In this document: positions 8,401 to 13,643 of the stretch, in pieces | Position numbering within the stretch: position 1 is the stretch's first letter | Layout of the letters: every line of letters begins with the position of its first letter | Assembly (NCBI GenBank): GCA_023426865.1 | Contig: JAEZBT010000116.1 | Coordinates: 1 to 13,643 of the forward strand | Origin: Actinomycetes bacterium | Lineage (GTDB): Bacteria; Actinomycetota; Actinomycetes; Actinomycetales; Cellulomonadaceae | Length of the DNA stretch: 13,643 nt | Direction of reading: 5' to 3' | Translations under genes and position numbers: made by a program | The notes under the pieces: model-generated | Databases searched by the model: none | The model's input: only the letters and a program-made list of their open reading frames with translations | Told to the model about the DNA's origin: nothing

Positions 8401-10041
8401 GACCTGGCGCAGCTCATCTTCGATCTGAAGAACGTCAACCCGAAGGCCGACGTGTCGGTGAAGCTGGTGTCGGAAATCGGCGTCGGCACGGTGGCGACGG
8501 GCGTCGCCAAAGCGCGCGCGGATCACGTCACCATCTCGGGCTTCGAGGGCGGCACCGGCGCATCGCCGCTGACCTCGCTCAAGCATGCCGGCTCGCCGTG
8601 GGAAATCGGCCTCGCCGAAACGCACCAGACGCTCGTCGCCAACAAGCTGCGCACCCGTATCGCGGTGCAGGTCGATGGCGGCGTTCGCACCGGCCGCGAC
8701 GTGCTCATCGGCGCATTGCTCGGCGCTGACGAGTTCGGCTTCGCGACCGCGCCGCTGATTGCGGCCGGCTGCATCATGATGCGCAAGTGCCATCTCAACA
8801 CCTGCCCGGTCGGTGTTGCGACACAGGATCCCGCCCTGCGCGCCAAGTTCCAAGGCAAGCCCGAACACGTCATCAACTACTTCTTCTTCGTTGCCGAGGA
8901 AGTGCGCGAGTACATGGCTGCGCTCGGCTTCCGCACTTTCAACGAACTGGTCGGCCAGTCCGACCTGCTCGATAAGGACCGCGCGATCCGCCACTGGAAA
9001 GCGCGCGGCCTCGACTTCTCGCGCCTGTTCCACCGGCTGGAAGTGGACGGCGACGTCTACAACAGCGAGCGGCAGGATCACGGCCTCGACAAGGTGCTCG
9101 ACAACAAGCTGATCGAGCTTGCTGCACCGGCACTGGAAAGCCGCAAGCCGGTTCGCCACGAGTTGAAGATCTCCAACCGCGACCGCAGCACCGGCGCCAT
9201 GTTGTCCGGCGAGCTGGCCATGCGCTACGGCCATGCCGGCCTCGCCGACGACACTATCTGGCTGTCATTCAACGGCGTCTCCGGCCAGAGCTTCGGCGCC
9301 TGGACGGCACACGGCATCACGCTGGACCTGGTCGGCGAAGGCAACGACTACGTCGGCAAGGGCCTATCCGGCGGTAAGCTGATCGTGCGGCCTGATCCGA
9401 AGTCGGGCATCGTGCCGGAAGAGTCGATCATTGTCGGCAATACGGTTCTGTACGGCGCCATCAGCGGCGAGTGTTATTTCCGCGGCATCGCGGGTGAGCG
9501 GTTCGCCGTACGCAACTCCGGCGCGGTCGCGGTCGTCGAAGGCACCGGCGACCATGGCTGCGAATACATGACCGGCGGCGTGGTGGTGGTCCTCGGGCCG
9601 ACAGGCCGCAACTTCGCGGCGGGCATGTCGGGCGGCGTCGCTTACGTGCTCGACGAAGCTGGCAACTTCGACAACCTTTGCAACATGGCAATGGTCGATC
9701 TGGAGCCGGTCGAGGCCGAGGAAGAAGTGATGCGCAAGCTCGCCAACCAGGCTGGCGACCTGCAGAGCCACGGCCTCGTCGACATCATGTCCGACATGGA
9801 CAAGAAGGACGCCGAGCGCCTGCACGAGCTGATCGAACGCCACGCGCGCTACACCAATTCGGCCAAAGCCCGGATGATTCTGGACGATTGGTCGAACTGG
9901 CTGCCGAAGTTCAAGAAGGTCATGCCGGTCGAATACCGCAAGGCACTGAAGCAGATGGCCGAGCATCAGGCCAACGATACGACAGGCCTCGAAGTGCTCG
10001 AGATCGGTCTGCCGGAACCACGCAAACCAGCAGCAGGCTGA
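5410..10041 (+). CDS. gltB: Glutamate synthase large subunit, chimeric (actinobacterial 5' part, alphaproteobacterial 3' part)
   Basis: GltB takes the amide of glutamine and makes glutamate from 2-oxoglutarate, with electrons passed from GltD. The frame encodes 1,543 residues and is full length. Approximate domains: class II glutamine amidotransferase from C22 (HDACGVAF, Cys exposed after propeptide removal) to about 430, with GEINTVRGN at 245-253; central domain about 484-765; FMN domain about 815-1190; 3Fe-4S cysteines C1121, C1127 and C1132 (C-x5-C-x4-C); and GxGxG beta-helix from about 1260 to 1450. The ATG at 5410 has GTGAGG 9 nt upstream. Up to about residue 993 codons and wording are actinobacterial ([15 protein letters not shown]). 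From about 994 they are alphaproteobacterial ([28 protein letters not shown]). The gene is probably an artificial join of two gltB genes. Confidence 0.93.
   Translation: [1543 protein letters not shown]
8311..8424. other. Junction between actinobacterial and alphaproteobacterial DNA
   Basis: Upstream of this interval almost every codon ends in G or C and the protein reads like actinobacterial GltB. The first TAT codon of the right-hand style is at 8389-8391 (residue 994), followed by GAT near 8421, GAA near 8473 and AAA near 8509. After that A/T-ended codons are frequent to the window end. The interval encodes [28 protein letters not shown], a stretch nearly invariant across bacterial GltB, so the exact crossover cannot be placed more finely by reading. 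The identity of the two sources is inferred from remembered family sequences and from the neighbouring genes. Confidence 0.85.
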
Positions 10042-10065
10042 GCCAGGACAAGCACAGGGAAATCA

Positions 10066-10090
10066 GGCTTCCGGGTCAAAACCGGAAGCC
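10066..10090 (+). repeat. Intercistronic stem-loop between gltB and gltD
   Basis: GGCTTCCGG (10066-10074) and CCGGAAGCC (10082-10090) form a perfect 9-bp stem with a 7-nt loop (GTCAAAA). It lies 24 bp after the gltB stop and 55 bp before the gltD start, in a 104-bp spacer. No U-run follows, so it does not look like a terminator. An mRNA processing or stability element, or a dispersed repeat, is plausible. It belongs to the alphaproteobacterial side. Confidence 0.6.
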
Positions 10091-10145
10091 AAGCGACAGC
10101 CGGGCCGATCCAATCGGCACCGAGGACGGGCGGAAGAGAACGGCA

Positions 10146-11582
10146 ATGGGCAAGATCACCGGGTTCATGGAATTCGAGCGCGTCGAGCGCAAGTATCGGC
10201 CGGTCGAGGAGCGCTTGAAGCACTGGCGCGAATTCGTTGTGCCGCTGACCGAAGGCGACACCCGCACCCAGGCCGCGCGCTGCATGGATTGCGGCATCCC
10301 GTACTGTCACAACGGCTGCCCGGTGAACAACCAGATCCCGGACTGGAACGACCTCGTCTACACCGGCGACTGGAAGACCGCCTCGCTCAACCTGCACTCG
10401 ACCAACAATTTCCCGGAAGTCACCGGCCGCATCTGCCCAGCGCCGTGCGAGGCTTCCTGCACGCTCAACATCGACGACAAGCCCGTTGCCATCAAGACGA
10501 TCGAATGCGCCATTGCCGACCGCGGTTTCGAGGAAGGCTGGATCACGCCGCAAATCGCGGAGCGCAAGACCGGCAAGAAGGTGGCTATCATCGGATCAGG
10601 TCCCGCAGGCATGGCTGCTGCCCAGCAGCTCGCCCGCGCGGGTCATGACGTGCATGTCTACGAAAAGAACGCCTTTCCGGGCGGCCTGCTGCGTTACGGC
10701 ATTCCCGACTTCAAGCTGGAAAAGTCAGTCATCGAACGCCGCGTGAAGCAGATGGAAGCCGAGGGCGTTGTGTTCCATTGCAACGTCCACGTCGGCGCAG
10801 ACGTCACCATGCGCAAGCTGGAAGCCGATCACGACGCGGTGCTGCTGGCCGGTGGTTCAGAGCTGCCGTTCGATTTCTTCTCCAAGGCGCCGGGCCGCGA
10901 TCTCGACGGCATTCATTTCGCGATGCAGTTCCTGCCTCAGCAAAACCGCCGCGTTTCCGGCGAAGCGCTCGGCAAAACCAAGGAGATCAGCGCCAAGGAC
11001 AAGCACGTCATTGTCATTGGCGGCGGTGACACCGGCTCCGACTGTATCGGCACGTCGCTGCGCCAGGGCGCCAAGTCCGTGACGCAGCTTGAAATCATGC
11101 CGATGCCGCCGGAGAAGGAAAACAAGGCGCTGTCCTGGCCGCATTGGCCGCTGAAGCTGCGCATCTCATCCAGCCAGCAGGAAGGCGCCGTTACCGAATA
11201 CTCGATCTCGACCACGGGCTTCTCGGGCACCAACGGCAAGATCGAAAAGCTGCACTACACCCGCGTCGATGCCAAAATGCAGCCGGTCAAGGGCAGCGAG
11301 GGCACGCTGCCGGCCGATCTCGTGCTGCTGGCGATGGGCTTTTCCGGACCGGTCGAGAGCGGTCTCGTGCAGGAGCTTGGCCTCGACATCGTCCCGCGTG
11401 GCCGTTTCAAGGGTCTCGATGCCGACGAGCGCGACTATCGCATCAAGGGCCAGAAGAAGGTGTTCGTCGCCGGCGACATGCGGCGCGGCCAGTCTCTGGT
11501 TGTGTGGGCGATCCGCGAGGGCCGTCAGGCGGCCAGCGCCATCGATAAGACCCTGATGGGGCGCACCGACCTGCCGCGGTGA
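10146..11582 (+). CDS. gltD: Glutamate synthase small subunit (NADPH-dependent)
   Basis: GltD oxidises NADPH through FAD and passes electrons via 4Fe-4S clusters to GltB. The protein has 478 residues, normal for the family. N-terminal cysteines C46, C49, C54 and C58 (CMDCGIPYCHNGC) and C97, C101 and C105 (CPAPCEASC) are the cluster ligands. An FAD-binding GSGPAG lies at 150-155, a second dinucleotide fold GGGDTG at 292-297 for NADPH, and a C-terminal AGDMRRGQSLVVWAI completes the FAD site. The ATG at 10146 has GGAAGAGA about 6 nt upstream. Codon use is relaxed, matching the 3' part of gltB and not its 5' part, so this is the natural partner of the right-hand gltB only. Convergent with the minus-strand genes. 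Confidence 0.96.
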   Translation: MGKITGFMEFERVERKYRPVEERLKHWREFVVPLTEGDTRTQAARCMDCGIPYCHNGCPVNNQIPDWNDLVYTGDWKTASLNLHSTNNFPEVTGRICPAPCEASCTLNIDDKPVAIKTIECAIADRGFEEGWITPQIAERKTGKKVAIIGSGPAGMAAAQQLARAGHDVHVYEKNAFPGGLLRYGIPDFKLEKSVIERRVKQMEAEGVVFHCNVHVGADVTMRKLEADHDAVLLAGGSELPFDFFSKAPGRDLDGIHFAMQFLPQQNRRVSGEALGKTKEISAKDKHVIVIGGGDTGSDCIGTSLRQGAKSVTQLEIMPMPPEKENKALSWPHWPLKLRISSSQQEGAVTEYSISTTGFSGTNGKIEKLHYTRVDAKMQPVKGSEGTLPADLVLLAMGFSGPVESGLVQELGLDIVPRGRFKGLDADERDYRIKGQKKVFVAGDMRRGQSLVVWAIREGRQAASAIDKTLMGRTDLPR

Positions 11583-11738
11583 TCGCGGCAATTGCCATAG
11601 CTTTTCCGATTGGGCTGGGATGTTATCATTCGGTCCCATTGCTATATGGGCGCGATCCTATTTCCCGGAATCGCCAAGCGGATCGGTGGATCCCGGCGAC
11701 AAGCGCCGGGATGACATAGAAAAACGCGCCCGCCGCCG
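11583..11738. other. Convergent intergenic region between gltD and the SGNH gene
   Basis: This 156-bp gap separates two genes that converge. Right after the gltD stop is the 10-bp palindrome GGCAATTGCC (11587-11596). Further on are a short CCCAT/ATGGG inverted repeat (11635-11650) and the stronger palindrome listed separately. No open frame of interest and no hairpin followed by a U-run is visible for either strand. Confidence 0.6.
11690..11712. repeat. 9-bp perfect palindromic element, likely dispersed repeat
   Basis: ATCCCGGCG (11690-11698) and CGCCGGGAT (11704-11712) pair over a 5-nt loop, flanked by GGTGG on the left and GAC on the right. A core of the form GGATCCCGG...CCGGGATGAC resembles intergenic palindromes I recall as abundant in Bradyrhizobium-like alphaproteobacteria. 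Lying between two convergent genes, it may act as a bidirectional transcription end or an mRNA-stabilising hairpin. Neither strand has a U-run after the stem. Confidence 0.6.
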
Positions 11739-13199
11739 TCAGCCCTTCGGCGCGCCTTCGCCGATGACAGTGGGTTCCGGCGGCGATTGCGCCGGCCGCG
11801 CGTCGCCGCTGGCTTTGGTCTCGGCGTCTGGACGCGGCCAGCGGAAATCGTCTGCCCGGCCCGGCCGCGGAGACAGCCTCTCGCCCTTCACCAGCACCTT
11901 GAAGAATGGCGACTGCGTCGGTGCCAACCGCTGACGTTGTGCCTGAGAACCCGAAGCGAGGCCTGGTGTGATCGAGTTCAGCACCATGGTGCTGCCGCCG
12001 ATCGTGTCCGGTACGTTGTCACCAAGCTGATTGGGGCGATCAGGCGATGCGCGACGCGTGACCAGGGCAACCACGGACGCGGGAATCGCAGGCCGCACGA
12101 TCTCCACGCTCACCGTCTCCTCACGCCCTGCTTTGCCCGGAATTTTGATGGCGACCTTGCTGGTGTCGGCCTTCAGATCGCCAGTCGCCGACAGCGGCGA
12201 GATCGCCTGCGCCGCGAACGGTCCGGACCGCTGCCCGGCGTCCTTGCTCTTTGCGGCTGACGTCACCGAACTGCCCCAACCCGACTGCGGAGCCGCTTGT
12301 GGCTGCGCTTGCTGCTTGGGTGAAATCCGCCGCTGCTCCGTCTCGCCGCCAGCGAGCGGAATGGTACGGTCGGCCCTGGCTTGCGTGATATCGCGCTTGA
12401 TCTCGCGCTCGACGAAATGCGCCAGCTTGCGGTTACCCGCGGCGGTGAAGCTCACGCCGTCGCCTTCACGCAGCAGGCGCGTCTTGCCAGTCAGATCGGG
12501 GCCGTACTGATTGTACTTGCCCTGTTCGTCGGCAAACGTCTCGTACACATCGATAAACTTGACGTTGTTGAGCAAGGTGCGCTCGCGAAACACCTCGTTC
12601 AGCATCTGCACGTCTTCCGACATGTCATTGCGCCTGACGATCGGCAGGCTGACCCAATAAATCGCGACACCGCGCTGCTTCAGGATGCGAACAAGGCGGT
12701 CAATGCGGCGGGCGTATTCCGTTTTCCACTCCTCCGAGCCAACCGCCACGCGGCGATTGTTCGGTCCGCGCATGGGAATGCGGTCGCCGACACCGAACAT
12801 GATAACAGCGATGTGGAGAGGCTCGCGCCCCAGCCCTTCTTCGAAGGCAGTAAAATCATTCGGCTCGAAACGGATCAGGCCCGGGGCATTCTGCTGCCGG
12901 CGCGGCATCTGAACACGCGCATCCGTGGACAGTCCCTCGGACAGCGCGCTCATCAGCCCATCGGCCAGGAAGTCGCCGAACACCTGCACACGGTAGCTGT
13001 CGTTCTCCGGAAAAGGCGTGATGTAGCTACCGCCCCAGGATTCTTCCTGCGATTGCGCAAAGCCCGCATCGACGAAAGGCCCAGCCGGAGCTGCGAGCAA
13101 GCAAGCGGCGGCGAGCGCCATCGCCGCGATGCGCTTCAGCTTTCTGCCACCGACAACGCCATTCTGCACGAGGCCCTCATTCGGTTCTCTCGACAGCAT
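11739..13199 (-). CDS. Secreted SGNH/DUF459-like protein, probably catalytically degenerate
   Basis: A 486-residue protein from ATG 13199. A basic stretch (RKLKR, 19-23), a hydrophobic core (24-41) and AGFAQ suggest a signal peptide cut near A48. Residues about 69-280 resemble the SGNH-hydrolase fold of DUF459 proteins: VFGDFLADGL at 73-82 (block I), FGVGD at 135-139, YWVSLPIVRR, and GDGVSFTAAGNRKLA near 246-260 (block V). Block I has F77 where the nucleophile Ser of GDS is expected, and block V has S250 where the His of DGVHFT is expected, so hydrolase activity is doubtful. Residues 285-486 are low complexity (Gln, Pro, Ala, Ser). The start is uncertain: ATG 13199 overlaps the upstream gene by 23 bp, while GTG 13169, preceded by GAGGG, would give 476 residues. 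Confidence 0.78.
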   Translation of the reverse strand: MLSREPNEGLVQNGVVGGRKLKRIAAMALAAACLLAAPAGPFVDAGFAQSQEESWGGSYITPFPENDSYRVQVFGDFLADGLMSALSEGLSTDARVQMPRRQQNAPGLIRFEPNDFTAFEEGLGREPLHIAVIMFGVGDRIPMRGPNNRRVAVGSEEWKTEYARRIDRLVRILKQRGVAIYWVSLPIVRRNDMSEDVQMLNEVFRERTLLNNVKFIDVYETFADEQGKYNQYGPDLTGKTRLLREGDGVSFTAAGNRKLAHFVEREIKRDITQARADRTIPLAGGETEQRRISPKQQAQPQAAPQSGWGSSVTSAAKSKDAGQRSGPFAAQAISPLSATGDLKADTSKVAIKIPGKAGREETVSVEIVRPAIPASVVALVTRRASPDRPNQLGDNVPDTIGGSTMVLNSITPGLASGSQAQRQRLAPTQSPFFKVLVKGERLSPRPGRADDFRWPRPDAETKASGDARPAQSPPEPTVIGEGAPKG

Positions 13200-13643
13200 C
13201 CTGACGCAACAATTCGAGGAGCTGAACGCTGGGGTATCCGTCCTCCGGCAGCCCACGCGTACGCTGGAAAGCCCGGATCGCAGCACGCGACTGATTACCG
13301 ATGATCCCATCCGGCACCCCGGTGTCAAGCCCTTGGTTCTGAAGACGCTCCTGCATCTCCAGAAGTTCCATTTTTGCCAACGCCTTGGATGACGTCGGCC
13401 ATGTCTGCGCGATCGGATCAGCGCCGGCCAAACGGTCCGCCAGGTGCGCAACTGCCAGCGCATACGACACCGCCGGATTATACCGCAGAATCGCCCTGAA
13501 GTTCCCGGTCACCAGGAACGCTGGTCCGTCGGCACCGGCCGGCAGCGTAAGTTGCAACGGCAGTCGGGTGTCCATCACCGGAACGCCACCGGGACGCGTG
13601 ACGCCGAAACGACTCCAATCCGCCACGGGCAGCGCCCGCCCCG
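13177..13643 (-). CDS. Lytic murein transglycosylase, MltB type, with peptidoglycan-binding domain (5' end outside window)
   Basis: The frame is open to the right edge, so the start and catalytic N-terminal part are missing. About 155 C-terminal residues are visible. The first part (ADWSRFGV, TGNFRAILRYNPAVSYALAVAHLADRL shortened here) matches the end of the MltB-type slt domain, where NFRA(I)LRYN.S..YA..V..L is typical. Such enzymes cleave the glycan strand of peptidoglycan, forming 1,6-anhydromuramic ends in the periplasm. From about 70 residues before the end comes a PG_binding_1 domain: MQERLQNQGLDTGVPDGIIG and AIRAFQRTRGLPEDGYPS, the usual helix, D-G-(I/V)-x-G, and x-A-I-x-x-F-Q pattern. 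Its stop overlaps the start of the SGNH-like gene, so the two form an operon with a likely shared role at the cell wall. Confidence 0.85.
   Translation of the reverse strand, partial: GRALPVADWSRFGVTRPGGVPVMDTRLPLQLTLPAGADGPAFLVTGNFRAILRYNPAVSYALAVAHLADRLAGADPIAQTWPTSSKALAKMELLEMQERLQNQGLDTGVPDGIIGNQSRAAIRAFQRTRGLPEDGYPSVQLLELLRQDAVERTE

Noticed and set aside
5113..9234. Very long minus-strand open frame opposite gltB (about 1,370 codons), and other long antisense frames at 441-2267 and 884-3058
   Set aside because: High-GC coding DNA produces long open antisense frames. The translations are Arg/Ala/Asp/Val-rich without recognisable domains, and all overlap well-identified plus-strand genes.
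8389..11582. Horizontal transfer of an alphaproteobacterial gltBD segment into an actinobacterium
   Set aside because: The foreign style does not end after gltD but continues through two unrelated alphaproteobacterial genes to the window edge. No integrase, IS or tRNA boundary is seen, and the join lies at an invariant motif. A contig chimera is simpler.
11690..11712. Intrinsic terminator between gltD and the SGNH gene
   Set aside because: The stem is good but no U-run follows on either strand. The A-run at 11719-11724 lies on the wrong side to serve as a U-run for gltD, and on the minus strand it precedes the stem.
1..13643. Novel defence, mobile or biosynthetic system
   Set aside because: Every substantial frame is a housekeeping or common accessory family member. 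No transposase, toxin-antitoxin, restriction, phage or RNA gene signature was seen on either strand.

Overview
The window is two pieces of unrelated bacterial chromosome joined inside one gene. Positions 1 to about 8,390 look like a very high-GC actinobacterium, probably Micrococcales and close to Cellulomonas. Codon third positions are almost always G or C, several starts are GTG, and the order is that of an actinobacterial trp cluster: end of a Trp-associated membrane protein, HGxxPAAW-type membrane protein, CD225/dispanin-like protein, DUF2752 protein, trpC, trpB, trpA, lgt, then the first two thirds of gltB. From about 8,390 to the end the DNA has relaxed codon use (many GAA, GAT, AAA and TAT codons). 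Its content fits an alphaproteobacterium, probably Nitrobacteraceae/Bradyrhizobium-Afipia-like: the last third of gltB, gltD, then on the minus strand a degenerate SGNH (DUF459-type) secreted protein and the C-terminal part of an MltB-type lytic murein transglycosylase. Genus-level calls are inference from remembered family sequences and gene order.

Left region (1-5,276): the tail of a Trp-associated membrane protein is followed by three small membrane-protein genes. Then comes a compact trpC-trpB-trpA-lgt run. Each of the three junctions in it can overlap by 4 bp at a GTGA, which suggests translational coupling. TrpC makes indole-3-glycerol phosphate, TrpA cleaves it to indole, and TrpB condenses indole with serine. 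Lgt, the prolipoprotein diacylglyceryl transferase, is the usual actinobacterial neighbour.

Middle (5,277-11,582): a 132-bp gap with GC-rich inverted repeats precedes gltB, which is followed by gltD. Together they would form the NADPH-dependent glutamate synthase. The gltB reading frame is intact over 1,543 codons, but its N-terminal part is actinobacterial in sequence and codon style and its C-terminal part is alphaproteobacterial. The switch lies in the nearly invariant FMN-domain segment [20 protein letters not shown]. Each side keeps its own lineage's neighbours, so the simplest reading is a chimeric contig or misassembly at a conserved stretch. It does not look like gene transfer or a new system.

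Right region (11,583-13,643): a 156-bp convergent gap carries a 9-bp perfect palindromic repeat. Beyond it is a minus-strand pair: the transglycosylase (cut by the window edge) and, overlapping its end, the SGNH-like protein. The latter lacks the canonical catalytic Ser and His. I found no RNA genes, CRISPR arrays, insertion sequences or phage genes. The most noteworthy observations are the chimeric join and the apparently inactive SGNH protein.
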